The notes: a model not told the origin generated them from the sequence alone. 64,000 nucleotides of DNA from Ochotona curzoniae (GCF_017591425.1 NW_024465885.1:36836501-36900500), one strand, 5' to 3'; counted from the first letter of the stretch, positions 47,410-58,991 are shown. Numbers and translations are program-made.

Positions 47410-48255
47410 AAGCACTGACCCCTGCTTTAATGGAATTTGTGTTTTAACAAGGTTTCCTGGTAACTCACATTGGTATTTGAGAAGCACTATTACAGGCACT
47501 CACTATTTGGTTTTGCCTCAGGTTTGCCCAGAATGTTCATTTTCCCCCTTCTCACCTCATACCAGGCAATAGTTTAGAATTGTATCCAGCTGCTGGTAAT
47601 AATCTCAAAAGACAATGGTTCCAAAAAATCAGGGATTTATTTCCCTGGCGTAATGAGAAGTCAGCAGAGCTGGGAGAGAAGTCTCATAACTCCATCAGAA
47701 ACTCAAGCTAATTTCATCTTTGTGCTCAGTGATCCTTAGCATGTGTTTGTCACTTCCTGATCAAAAGAAAACAGCTGTACTCCATGTCTGAGTTTTGGAC
47801 AAAAGAAAAGATGTGGAAAATTAAAGTGCCTGACCCTGGCTGTCTTTTTTAGGGACTTTTCTGAAAATCTCACCCAGGGATTTTGATCTCATTAGCTTAC
47901 AACCAGACCTCCTGTGTTCAATGCGACCCCAAACCAATGTCTTCCGGGGACAATTAAGAAAGGTAAGAATGAAGAAGCAAGAGGCAACAATGCTCACCAC
48001 CCTGAACTGTCTCCTCAAGTTGTCATTTTCCACGAATCTAGCACAATTGCTGATGCTACAAGCCAATTCCCATTGTTTTGTGCATGGTACATTAACATCA
48101 GGAATAATATTCTGGGATAATTGTGGTATTAATTGAGGACCGATGGTACATCATGTCACAGATTATAGTAATGCATACTTTCTATGCATTATTCAATATA
48201 ACAAGGGTCATTTCATACCTTACATGTTATGTCATAATTTGCCACCTGTGATATT
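47410..48255. other. Mostly single-copy DNA with one probable old repeat
   Basis: 47590-47830 ('atggttccaaaaaatcaggg' to 'ccttagcatgtgtttgtcac') resembles a common decayed eutherian repeat of unassigned class. The rest is unremarkable. Confidence 0.4.
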
Positions 48256-48423
48256 TTGTTTGTTTTCATTTTACTTTTTTATTATTATTATCATTTTATT
48301 ATATTGTTCCATAGGCCCTGGGATTTCCCTTGTCCCTTCCCCAATTCCCTCTCTCCTCACTGGTTTCCATATGTTATTACTATAGTATAGTTCTTCATAA
48401 ACAGTCATAAGTCGATCATTTCA

Positions 48424-49557
48424 TGCTGGGGTCCGTGCAGTGGGTGTGGATGACACAAAGGTGTAAAGAGAACAGCTCCCCTGTTTGGTAAGGCCCATGG
48501 GCGCTTCCAGCTGTTTGGCAAGGCCTGGCAGAAGTCTCTCTGACCACCTGTTTCACTCCCTGGTTGCATGGACCCTCAAGCACCCCACTAAGAATTCTGT
48601 AATCTATTGAGGCATTGTTGTTTGGCCCTGAGATGGTTTTTGCAACCGATGTGAACTTGAGAGTTAATGTCACTGATAATGTCTTGGTGAGCGGGCCTTT
48701 GACAATTCACACACAGGAGCATAATTAAGCCCATGCCATTTTTGGACACCTTATTGGATACTTAAACATTGCCTCAGAATTTGGCCCAGACATGTAGCAC
48801 TCCTTCTGGGAAGGGACTTGAAAATATCCTAAATATTACTGCAAGTGATAAGAGTGAGAGCTGAAACTGCTATGGCAATAAATATAGTTATTGTTATCTC
48901 AAAGGCTAGCCTGTCTTTGCAATTTTTTGGAGCATAGAAAATGTAATTGTTTTAGCCACTTTTATAATTTTTAGCTAGAGGAATTAAGGATGCTTTTACT
49001 AAAGAAAATGCTTTTGATTATTGTTTCATTGTTTATGGGATTGTAGAGTCTATAGTTGTACGGGGATTTAACATTTGAAACTTTTGTTTTAGATTTTACA
49101 TTTTTTCCCTTGTAACCTATTTTCCCATTAAATAATGGGTAAATCGTAGAAAGAGAAATGTGGTAGGAATGTACTACTGATTAGCAGGTAATTGCATGTG
49201 CCTTGGCCTTAGAGTCCTGGCTGTTGCTCCATGGCTACTGTTGAAGAATGAATAATGTCTTGCTTTGATGAATATGAATACAATATTTTGCAGAATTATC
49301 TTTAGGGGCACCCGCTTTGCCCTGAAGTGCAGACAGAATGACCAAATGTCGGTACATGCCACCTTAGTCTTGAAGTAAAAAATAGAACAATAAGTTGTGT
49401 GTGTAAAAGCTTGTGAGGTGTCTGAGTAAATAAAAAGGACAGCCTTTACTTGAGCTGTAGGGAGAGCGCACCAAGTGACAGTGTCTGTGTCTTTCTTTAT
49501 CGCCAACTCCACGCACCCTTCCCGAGCTCTGAAATCGGCTGGAGCTGGACTCCGGCA
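48424..49557 (+). mobile_element. 1134-bp solo LTR (or LTR-like element), 6-bp target duplication
   Basis: Begins TGCTGGGGTCC and ends GGACTCCGGCA, an imperfect 11-bp inverted end with TG...CA termini. The 6-mer atttca flanks it at 48418-48423 and 49558-49563. The LINE-1 3' UTR text continues across the site as in 5246-5981. A TATA/AATAAA-like 'gagtaaataaaaaggaca' lies about 130 bp from the plus-strand end, favouring plus orientation. No long frame exists. Six-base duplications suit class II ERVs, and the length recalls long-LTR betaretroviruses, but the family is unknown. Confidence 0.82.
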
Positions 49558-49929
49558 ATTTCAGGCATGGACAATGGCAAAGAGTCCAGCATTCTACTGT
49601 CAAGATAAACAGTTTCATTGGGAGTGCATCATTGATCTGGAAATAGAAATGCATTGTATCTTCACATTGGGATATGATAGTTTCCATTACACAGTTACTA
49701 TACATCCCCTTAAATGAAAAGCCACAATACAAAATCAGCAACAGGAAGAAAAAAAGAAATTAAAAAGACCTTTCTACTAAATGATTAATGTGTCACTGAA
49801 GAAATTAACAAGAAAACCAAGAACCTTCTTGAAGAAAATGATCTATGGCACTGCATGATCTATGATTCAATGAAGAACTTAATGAGAAAATATGTTGAGA
49901 TGAAACTGAATTTTAAAAAAAAAATTGAA

Positions 49930-50180
49930 CTCCATGAAATACAGTTTTTCCTGATTTTTGTTGGTGAGATACATCACCTGCAAGCAACAAATAGATGCGT
50001 TTTGTTTTTTAATCATATACTAATCTGTAACTTTTGATTGATGAGTTTAATCCGTTTACATTCAGGGTTAATATGAATGGGTGGTAATTTAGTCCTGTCA
50101 TTTTAGCAAGTGGTTGTTCATTGGTTTAGTCTTCTGTTGTCATTGTAGTGTGATGTTCTTCCCACTTGCCTTTGGTTTTG
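49930..50180 (-). pseudogene. LINE-1 ORF2 5' fragment
   Basis: The minus strand near 50070-50040 gives a TLNVNGLN-type endonuclease start. Near 50000-49970 comes an ICCLQ-like stretch with LTNKNQ, after which coding similarity ends. Only the first part of the endonuclease domain is present. It corresponds to 5775-5940 in the other truncated copy. Confidence 0.65.
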
Positions 50181-50229
50181 GTAGGTGCTATTCCTCTTCT
50201 CTGTCAAGAGAACATCTTGAAGTATCATT

Positions 50230-51663
50230 TACAGGGCAGGTTTGGAAGAGGCAAATTCTTTGAACTTTTCTTTACTGTGGAAGAATTTTATTTCATTTTC
50301 AAAGACAAAAGAAAGCTTTGCTGGATATGTTATCCTAAGCCGACAACTTTTTTTTCTTTTAGAATCTGGAATATGTCACTCCATTCTCTTCTTGCCTGTA
50401 GAGGTTCCTGTGAGAAATCTCCTGTAAGCTTAATTGGCATTCCTTTATATGTCAATTGATTTTCTCACATGCACATTTAAGGATCTTTTCCTTACATTCG
50501 ATTGAAGAGAGCTTGATTATCATGTGTCTTGGTGAAGATCACTTTTGATCAAGCCTGTTGAGACTTCTGTGCCCCTCCTGGATCTTGTTTCCCAATTCTT
50601 TCTCCAGATTAGGGAAATTTTCCTTGATTATTTCATTAAATACATTTGCAAACTCAGCTTCTCTTTCTGTGCCTTCTGGGACTCCCATAACTCTTCTACT
50701 TGGCCTCTTCATAGTGTCTTTCAATTCTTGAATATGTTTTTTGGCCTAATCCAGCTCTGCTTCCAGCTTTTTGTTTGCTTCCCCCTGATGACAGAAGATA
50801 TCTTCTAATTCTGAGATTCTTTCTTCTGCTTGCTTCATTCTCTTTTGGAGACTCTCCACTGTAGTTTTCATTTGCTCTACTGTGTTCTTAATTTCTGATA
50901 TATCAGCCTTGATTTGCTTAATTACCTCCTTAAATTCTTTGAACTCTTGCATGAGTTTCCTGTGAGAGGTCTCCTGTGAATTTAATTGGTGTTTCTTTAT
51001 ATGTCAACTGATTTTATTCACGGGCATATTTAAGGATCTTTTTTTATGTTCTGTTGAAGAGACCTGGATGATCATTTGCCGTGGGAAAGATTGCTTTTGG
51101 TCAAGCCTGTTGGGAGTTCTGTGCCCCTCCTGGATCTTGTTTCCTAATTCTTTCTCCAGATTAGGGAAAATTTCCCTTATTATTTCAGTAAATACACCTT
51201 GAATCCCAGCTCTCTTTCTGCACCTACTGGGACTCCCGTATCTTTTATATTAGGCCTTTAATAGTGTCTTTCAGTTTCTGAATACTTTTTTTTAACTTGA
51301 CCCAGCTCTGCTTCCAGTTTTTGTTTGTTTCATTCCAGTGACAGGAAATATGTTTCAGTTCTGAGATTCTTTCTTCTGCCTCCTTCATTCTATTTGCTCC
51401 ACTGTATTTTTCATTTCTGATATATCAGCTATCATTTGATTCATTTCCAGTATGACATGTTCCTTAAATTCCTTGAATGCCTGCTTTACGTGCTTCTCAT
51501 TGTTGATAAGAAGCTTTGTAACAAGTGTTTTGAATTTTGTATCCCCCATTTTCTCAATGTATTCCTCAGTGAACTCTGAAGTTGGCAAAGACTTTTGCTC
51601 CTTTTCAGGGGAGTCTTCAATAATATTCATTGTGCCTTTGTCTCTTCTTTTGCTTTTGGTCAT
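50230..51663 (-). pseudogene. LINE-1 ORF1 with internal tandem duplication of coiled-coil and RNA-binding parts
   Basis: The minus frame opens at 51663 with a charged N-terminus (MTKSKRRDKGTMN) and enters a coiled coil (FKEFKEH...MKNTVEQIE) by 51385. A second coiled coil lies at 50952-50746 (MQEFKEFKEVIKQIKADISE...EERISELEDIF). RRM-type text (RRVMGVPEGTE, ENFPNLEKELG) lies at 50724-50539, and a C-terminal domain follows (REWSDIF near 50370). A degraded second copy of coiled coil to C-terminal text lies at 51480-50958. Several stops and shifts make it non-functional now. ORF1p normally is a trimeric RNA chaperone of about 340 residues. Confidence 0.75.
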
Positions 51664-52860
51664 TGTACCTCTGGCTATCAGATTCTTCTCTTTGGAGTAG
51701 TATTCTTAGCTGTGTTACCCACTGGTCTACAATTCAGTATTTCATATTGCAGTTGGTACACAGCTCTTTGTTTGCAGTCACTTGTGCCATTCCCTCCAGT
51801 GAGTTCCAGGTCTGGATTCTTATGTTAGACTTTTGCCATGATCTCAGTGGCCCAGCTCCTGGCTCACCACTCTCCACCTCCTGTGATATCATGCTGAGGC
51901 TGCCTCATTGTCTGTGCAACCTTTGTCCCTCTTCCAGTTGGAGCAGTTCCCAGGATTAGAGAGACACCAGGTGTCCTATATTTCTAGGTTGTTGTGGTGC
52001 TGATCTTGTCAGAACCAACTGACCATTAATTCTGAGGTCCACACGGACCTATTTTGACTTGTACAATGCCAAACTAGGTATTATTTTCGCTGTGAGACTA
52101 GTGCAATGCACTAAGCTCAGTGAGTTCGCTCCCAGCTCAGCACATGCATAGCTCACTGTTGTCCCTGCAGATTTAAAATTTTTCCACACTGTAGAAAATG
52201 GTGCCTGATGTGCCACTACTAGCGTTCTTGATCTGCTGGCCGTCAGGTCTGAGGGGTACCCAGACATATGTTGGGTGGAACCTGTAGAATGTCACTTTGT
52301 GGCAGTTCACTGAACCAGAAATGAGTTCACTTCAAGCTCAGTGCATGCGCAGTATTGTCCTATAGCCTTTGCCTCCCCATATAAAATGGTGCCCAATTCA
52401 GCTCTTGGAGGTAAATTTTGCCATAAAATCCACCTTGTCCCAAACCACCTGTCTGGGACCTCCTCCTCTGTCTCTGCTCCTCATCAAATCAAACAGACCA
52501 GCAGGAGTGGCAGTTTTTTCTCGGGATTCACCTCCTGAACTCCTGGTGAAAGTCCCTTCCCACCTTGTTGTGCAGTTCAGATCACTGCTTGCTGAATGCT
52601 ACTGAGTATCTGGTCACTGCAACACCACACCATTGTGCCCACTGCCTTCCTGTGTCTGTCAGTCTCCAGGTGCCCCTCTGCTGTCATTCTGTCCTCTCCT
52701 ATTTCCTGCAATGTGCCCTCTCTGCTTCACATTAACTAATGTTTCTCCATCTGTTTAAATGTGTCTTTACCCTATTCTGACATCTTGATTCTTCACATCT
52801 AATATTTTTCAAATGTTATCCAGTGTTTGTTTATGATCAGATAAACGTTAGACACCATAT
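51664..52860 (-). promoter_or_regulatory. LINE-1 5' UTR (internal promoter region)
   Basis: Immediately upstream of ORF1 on the minus strand and GC-richer than the surroundings. The texts 'gagttc(a/g)ct(t/c)(c)' with 'agctcag(t/c)(g/a)catgc' recur near 52120-52150 and 52325-52352, suggesting a partial internal repeat of about 200 bp. LINE-1 5' UTRs carry the Pol II promoter. The far boundary is approximate. Confidence 0.55.
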
Positions 52861-52879
52861 TTTCACAAATCATCTTTTT

Positions 52880-53480
52880 TTCTTTTTTCTTTTAGCTTGG
52901 AATTAGCCAAAAAGGGGAATTTGTGAGATGGTTGGAAGAAGTGAAAATAACAAATATTGTTCTTTGAAAGTCCTTTTGTGGTTCAGTGCAGCATGTTATT
53001 TAACTTCATGGTGTTGTTAATTTATTTTTTCTCCCTGATGTTGATTTTGTTTTGCGGCTCTTCGTTTAAGGGGATGTATAGTAGCTGTGTAATGGAGACT
53101 GTCATATCTAGTAACATGTCATTTAACTTCACGGCATTGTAAATTTCTATTTTTCTTTCTACTGTTGATTTTGTATTATTACTTTTCATTTAAGGGGATT
53201 TACAGTAGCTGTGAAATGGAGACTAACATCCAGATGTGAGGATACAATGTAGTATGCATTTCTACTTCCAGACAAAGATGGACTCACAATGAAACTGTTC
53301 ACTATATCTTGACAATAGGATTCTGGACTCTCTGCCATTGTCCATGCCCACAATGATGGACATATGACTGTGTATGAAGTACTATATGTTAGTAATGATA
53401 TAGAGGAACTAGGTGGTGGGGGAGGGGATAAGGGAAATGCCAGGAGCCTATGGAATTGTATCATAAAAATAATAATAATA
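52880..53480 (+). mobile_element. LINE-1 3' UTR fragment, plus strand, with a 123-bp internal tandem duplication
   Basis: 'atttaaggggatttacagta', 'ggagactaacatccagatgt' and 'ccaggagcctatggaattgt' with an (aat)n tail match the 3' UTRs of the other LINE-1s. Units at 52990-53112 and 53113-about 53230 repeat 'catgt(t/c)atttaacttca(t/c)gg' and 'ttaaggggat'. It is oriented opposite to the neighbouring element and probably independent of it. Confidence 0.75.
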
Positions 53481-53494
53481 ATAGCATGTTAAAA

Positions 53495-54915
53495 AAAACA
53501 GATGCAAAGCTTGAAATCACTACAATCTGCTCTGAAACCATATTTTTCCTGGCTGCTGGCGCTGCTAGACAAATAGCAACCCCTAGATCTCCACTGATGC
53601 TTGACTAAGGATGCCCATGAATCCTGAAAGAAGAGCTTCCCATAGACTTTGGCACAGGTTTCTCCATAAGGGCCTCACAGGGATGAACAAGTTGTCTCTT
53701 GTGCCCCTTCAGAAAGGCTAGTGGTAAGTGAGACACTCACTCTCTCCATCACCCTGTCCTCAGTTGTTACAATGTAGTTCCCATGGCCAGTTGTTTATCT
53801 CTTCGTGTTAATCATGGAAATTCTTCCTCTGAGCACTCACGGTGAGAATCCAACAGTGAGACCATTGAAAAACCAAATGGATTTTCCAAATCCATTGAAA
53901 AACCAAAGAATCTGAAATAGGAGTTGTACTAATACACAAATTTGCTCATATATTCAAATGTGAAAAGAGTTTGAACACTGAACTATTAATTGTCGCATAA
54001 CCTGAGGCAAAGTATACTTGATATCTGTGTAAAGTAAGTGCCACTGTGTTTAGCTGTCCACTGTTTCAATCTGCTTCTGAACTCTCTTCCCTCAAACATA
54101 TTCTTTACCCCATAGAAAAGAGTATAAAGCAGATATAATCGTTTCATTGTTGGCTAAAATCTTCTGGTGGCCAAACACTACCCAGTGGATGAATTCAACC
54201 CTATAGAGTTAAGGGGAAAAAATCCTTCCTAAAAGGCTTCTTATTTCATTAAGGCAGCAGTTCTTAGAATTGTTGTCAAGTACTCTCTCCTTCTCTTATG
54301 CCAAGGTAATCCCTTTTGTTTACATCCTGTATCATATTCTCACCATTGTGCCTTTGTATGCAACACAAAGTACACCTGCCTATGCCTTCCTCCCTTTCTT
54401 GGCTGTGAAATTCTGTTTATTCTTCAAGATCCAACACAAACACTGATTTCTCTGTGATTTCTTCTCAGTCCTGCTGGGATAACATGAGTCTCTTGTGTGA
54501 AGGAGTGTATTTGTGTGTGTATGTTGGGAGAGAGAGAGAGAGAGAGACTGTCTCATAGTTTACTTGCTTAAATATTTATGAGCTTCACTCAAGTTTAAGC
54601 AATAAGACCATTGGATAGCATAATAGCTGACACAGATGAGGCTTGGGATAAATGTTTACTTAATGAATTATTCAGATGTGCTGGGAATACTAGAATATTC
54701 ATATTCCTCAACAGAGTTTAATTTTGCTCTTTGCAGTTAATCCCCACACAATGTAGACATGCAAGCTTTTGAGTATGGAAAGGTACTCCAAACTACAGAA
54801 ACATGAATGAAATGCAAATATATGTTGTTTGAGAAGAAGGCTGTGTTTAACAAGGTAATATTTTGGACATTGAGTAGACTTGAGTCATTATTTAAAATCT
54901 TTCTAAAATGAAAAG
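53495..54915. other. Single-copy DNA; nothing classifiable
   Basis: 'ccattgaaaaaccaaa' occurs twice (about 53862 and 53893). A (ga)n of about 20 bp lies at about 54530-54547. No gene is supported. Confidence 0.4.
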
Positions 54916-54919
54916 TTCT

Positions 54920-55235
54920 GAGTTGAACTTGGTGCCATAGCCTTTCCTGAGCCAGAATCCCATATGGGTACTGGTGCCTGTCCCACCTCCCATTCAGCGG
55001 TCCCACCTCCCATTCAGCTCCCTGCTTGTGGCCTGAGAGAGCAGTCAAGGATGACCCAAAGCCTTGGGACCCTACACTCACATGGGAGACCTGGAAGAGG
55101 CTATCGGTTCCTGGCTTCAGATCAGTGCAGCACTGGCCGTTGCAGCCACTTGGGGAGTGAATCATTGGACGGAAGATCTTCCTCTCTGTCTCTTCTCCTC
55201 TCTATGTTCCAATTAAAAAAAAAAAACTTTAAAAC
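54920..55235 (+). repeat. C-SINE with a 19-bp internal duplication
   Basis: 'gaatcccatatgggtactgg', then 'gtcccacctcccattcagc' twice in tandem (about 54978-55017), 'gaatcattggacggaagatc' and an A-rich tail. Otherwise close to the young copies. Confidence 0.85.
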
Positions 55236-55478
55236 TTTCTGAGCCATAATAGCTCTTGAAAATACTTAGAAACAGCATCAAACTCACAAAGTTTCAGAAA
55301 TATGGGGAAGCAGAACATTCCCAAACTTATGATTTTATGAAGCTGATAGCGTCATCATACATTCAATAAAGAAAAATACAAGTATTTTTCATCAACATAG
55401 ATATAGAAATTCTTCATAAAAAACAAGTATAATCAAATAATATAAAATGATAAGACAAAAAAGGAAAGTAGACTTTAT
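55236..55478. other. No feature seen
   Basis: AT-rich single-copy text. Confidence 0.35.
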
Positions 55479-55479
55479 T

Positions 55480-57115
55480 TCAGGAATTAAATGTTGTTTT
55501 CTCAACACTATTTATTGAAAGACTGTTCTTCGCATTGTAGATTACTGGCTTCCTGGAAGAAAATCGATAAATTGTAGATATATGGTTCTAAATCTGAATC
55601 CCCAATAATGTTCCTTGGTGGCTATGTGTGTTTTATGCCAGAACTATGCTATATTAATATTTTACTTTTATAAGACATTTCACAGGCAATGTGTGTTCAA
55701 GAGCACTTTGGCTATTCATGATTCTTGAATAGCGTAGGATTACTTTTTCTATTTCTGCAAAGAATGACATAAAATCTGTAGTGACAGTACAGATATTTTA
55801 ACAATACTGAGTTTTCCAACCTGTTTGATTTTGCTGTCTTCACCAATACTTAATAGTTGCCATTCTGCATATCTTTCACCTCTGTGCTTAAATTTATTGC
55901 TAAGCACTTTTCATGTGATTATAAATGAAACTGCTTTCTTGGTTTCTTTTACTGATAACTATTTGTTAGCACATAAAAATGCACTTTTGCTGAATTCATT
56001 TATCAGTTCTAACAGGTATTCTCAGCTTGCTTGCTTTTTGATGGAGTCTCCAGGGTTTTCCATACATAAGATCATGTCATAAGCAAACACATACAGTTGC
56101 ACTTCTTTCCTGCACGGGTGCCTTTTTTGCTTGCCAACTTTCTCGGGCTTGTATCCCCACTATTATATTAAACAGAAGAATGGGAATCCTTCTCTTGCCC
56201 CTGATCTTAGCACAAAAGTTTTCAGCTTTCCACTACTGAGTGTCATCAGCTGTATTTAGTCTTTGTTATCTTGATATTCATTTCTTGACTAATCATTAAG
56301 AGATTTTACCATGCAAGCATGTTGATTTTGTCAAATGATTTCTCTGAATCTATCAAAATGATAATGCAGCTTTTGTTCTCTATTCTATTCATATAATGAG
56401 TCGCATTTACTGGTTTTCCTCTATTGGACTATTGTGTTTATTATTATTATTATTATTATTATTATTGTTATTATTGTTGTTGTTTTCTAATACAATTTAG
56501 TTGGCACTGGGCTCTCCATTTCCTGTCCCCTGAGTTCCCTCCCCTCATTTCTGTTCTCCCCTCCAGGTTCCAATGTGTGTCCTTTGAGAATTTTCCCAAG
56601 TCCATCTTGCTTCCACGGGAGCATCTCCCAACACTGTAGGAGACTGTGTTGGACCGTTACTATATCTATTATATCCCAGGGGTAAATCCCAGTCAGTGAG
56701 AGTGAAGGACCCTGTCACCGACTGTCAAGCATAGCTTGTAGATTGCAAAGCCTTTCTACATCAATGTCCCTAATGGTCTTTTCTGTATTCTCCTTGCCTA
56801 AAGTCAGCAGAATATTGAATTCATAAAGTTAATTTAGAAGAATTCTCTCCACTTCAAAATTTTAAAAGAATTTGAAAAAGACTGGTATTAGCTCCTTTCT
56901 CTAAACATTTGATGGAATTCAAACAAGATACCATCTGGACTGGGACTTTTCTTTAGTGAGAAAATATATCACTACTTTATCCTTCTTAGTAATTATTGAT
57001 GTGTTTATATTTTTGTAACTTCCTGCCTTGGCTTTAATAGATTTAAATTATTAAACTTTGTTTATTTTGGGTTTTTTTTTCTATTTACTGATGCATAATT
57101 ATGGAAGTCTTTTGC
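55480..57115 (-). mobile_element. Ancient LINE-1 (L1M-type) ORF2 remnant, interrupted
   Basis: On the minus strand near 56100-56058 the text encodes VFAYDMILCMENPG, a decayed form of the reverse-transcriptase FADD motif with one Asp changed to Tyr. Surrounding phrases ('gttgattttgtcaaatgatt', 'tatgagtcgcatttactgg'-like, 'atggaattcaaacaagatac' with 'catctggactgggacttttc') are in old LINE-1 order. The body resumes at about 56775 after a younger insert. Highly mutated, pre-lagomorph in appearance. Confidence 0.7.
56432..56770 (-). mobile_element. Younger LINE-1 3' end nested in the ancient LINE-1
   Basis: The plus-strand (att)n at 56438-56475 is the tail. 'ggcactgggctctccatttc' and the CCCT-rich run match the reverse of the LINE-1 3' end seen at 48290-48360. 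It breaks the ancient ORF2 between 56430 and about 56775. Confidence 0.6.
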
Positions 57116-57117
57116 TT

Positions 57118-57436
57118 TAAGAGTTTATTTTTATTGAAAAGGCAGATTATTTTAGAAAGAGAAGAAGAGATAGAGGGAGAAAAATATTTCATCCACAGGT
57201 TCACCTCCCAAATGGCTGCAATGGACAGAACTGAGTTGATCCAAAACCAGGAGCCAGGAGCCTCTCCTGGGTCTCCCATGCAGATACAGGGTTGTAAGGC
57301 CTTGTGCCATCCTCCACTACTCTCCCAAGTCACAAACAGGGAATTGAATCAGAAGAGCCAGTACACAAACTGGTGCTCATGTGAGATACTGGCCCTTGCA
57401 GAGGAGCAGCCAGTTGAGCCATTTTGCCAATCCAAT
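57118..57436 (-). repeat. C-SINE, minus strand, old
   Basis: 'aaaaccaggagccaggagcc', 'gggtctcccatgcagataca', 'aactggtgctcatgtgagat' and 'gagccattttgccaatcc' from tail to head. Full length but diverged. Confidence 0.8.
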
Positions 57437-58190
57437 TATATTATGTACTTCTGAGACATCAGTTAAAATGTCTCTTACGTTTTTACTGATTTGAGCTCCA
57501 CATTTTTATAAGCATTAATGTAACTAGGGAGATAAATCATATACACAAATTCAAAGACTGGATGGTTTTAAAATGTTAATTTGTTATCAACTGACGGCAG
57601 CCTTCAATGTGAATACAGTCAAACTTCCAGTAGATTATTGCATAAATTGATAATTCTAAGATATTATATGAATGTTCAAAGAACCCAGCTTAGTCAAGAC
57701 AACTTGGAGAATAAGTAAAAAAAAATTTATAGTTCAATGTTACTTCTTATATAAATTTATGATGATAGACATTGTACATTAGTATGAAAGAATAAACAAA
57801 TAGATTGATGAAATGGAAGTCCAGTGGGCGATGGTGCCCCCTAAGAAATATGCCTGTGCTTTGTCCTCCATCCTTGGAAAAGAGAGACATCACAGACATA
57901 ACCAGCTAAGGTGGACACTAGCTCTGGTATAGGCATCGTGATGGCAGAAAGAGGGAGATCTGAGATGCTGGCACACAGGGTGAAAACATTGGAAAAACAT
58001 TGGAATCATGCAGCTCCAGGTAAAAGAATACTCGGAGGCAGAAAGAAGGGGAAAATGTCCCCCTAAGTTTTCATGAGAGGCTTGGTCTTGTTGACATCTT
58101 AATTTCAGAAATCCTGGTCTCTGTGACTGAGAGAGAATACATTTCTTTTGTCTAAAGCCTCCCGGCATGCAGCTATTTCTTAAGGCTGCC
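57437..58190. other. Single-copy DNA; nothing classifiable
   Basis: A minus frame of 92 codons (58168-57890) has no recognisable motif. Confidence 0.4.
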
Positions 58191-58206
58191 TTAGAAAACC
58201 AATGCA

Positions 58207-58497
58207 GGGCCCGGCGCGGTGGCGCAAGTGGTTAAGGTCCTCGCCTTGCATGCCCGGGATCCCATATGGGCGCCAGTTCTATCCTGGCAGCCCCGCTTCC
58301 CTTCCAGCTCCCTGCCTGTGACCTGGGAAAGCAGCAGAGGACGGCCCAAAGCTTTGGGTCCCTGCACCCGTGTGGGAGACCCGGAAGAGGCTCCTGGCGT
58401 GAATCATCGGACAGAAGATCTTCCTCTCTGTCTCTCCTCTCTGTATATCCACCTTTCCAATAAAAAATAAATAAATAAATAAATCTTAAAAAAAAAA
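58207..58497 (+). repeat. Young C-SINE with internal deletion, 14-bp target duplication
   Basis: agaaaaccaatgca is repeated at 58193-58206 and 58498-58511. The head 'gggcccggcgcggtggcgca' keeps CpGs, a sign of youth. About 45-50 bp between 'gaggctcctggc' and 'gtgaatcatcggac' are missing relative to 19885 and 22661. The tail is 'ccaataaaaaataaataaat'. Confidence 0.93.
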
Positions 58498-58511
58498 AGA
58501 AAACCAATGCA

Positions 58512-58991
58512 ATCATGTAGTATTACACTCTTTGACTAACAGGCCCTATGATAATGGTTCTACAAGAATAAATTGCCTAGTGAAGTCATTTCCATATTAG
58601 TTTACATAAATTCCTGCATGTTCACACAGTGACCAAAATACCCAACCATGCATATCAAAATATAAACCTATCAGTAAGTAATGAGTAATTGACTACACAA
58701 GAACAAAAACATTGCAAAAGTAGATTCAAAGAACAAAAATAGAGAAGAGATTCCATGCAATTCATAGATACTAAGATATATAAATACTTAGATATTTAAG
58801 AAGATAACCATACTTCCTTCCCTCACTCAATTAATCAACATTTTTTAATAAATGATTTGGAATCAGCTGGATACTCAGAGGTAAAACTTTGCTCATTGCG
58901 TATTCAAAATTCATTTTATATGAACCATGGTACAAAAAAAATCATAAAAATCTTATAGAAACATGGAAGAATATCTTCATAATCTTGAGAT
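58512..58991. other. Single-copy AT-rich DNA
   Basis: Nothing recognised. Confidence 0.35.

Larger units (their letters stand above)
48262..52860 (-). mobile_element. HAL1-like LINE-1: 5' UTR + ORF1 + start of ORF2 + 3' UTR, reverse transcriptase absent
   Basis: Read on the minus strand: 52860-51664, 5' UTR-like GC-richer text; 51663-50230, ORF1 with a tandem duplication; about 50180-49930, only the first few dozen codons of ORF2; 49930-49735, a 3'-side block shared with 5560-5775; then the 3' UTR to the T-rich end at 48262, split by an LTR at 48424-49557. Without the LTR it is about 3.5 kb, against 6-7 kb for a complete LINE-1. A long 5' UTR and a 3' tail in one copy suggest the deleted form was itself retrotransposed. 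Clear target duplications were not found. Confidence 0.75.

Noticed and set aside
52990..53491. agcatgtta at 52990-52998 and 53483-53491 as a target duplication of the LINE-1 fragment
   Set aside because: The left copy is part of the LINE-1 3' UTR itself (similar text occurs in the minus copy near 5610-5630), so the match is probably coincidental.
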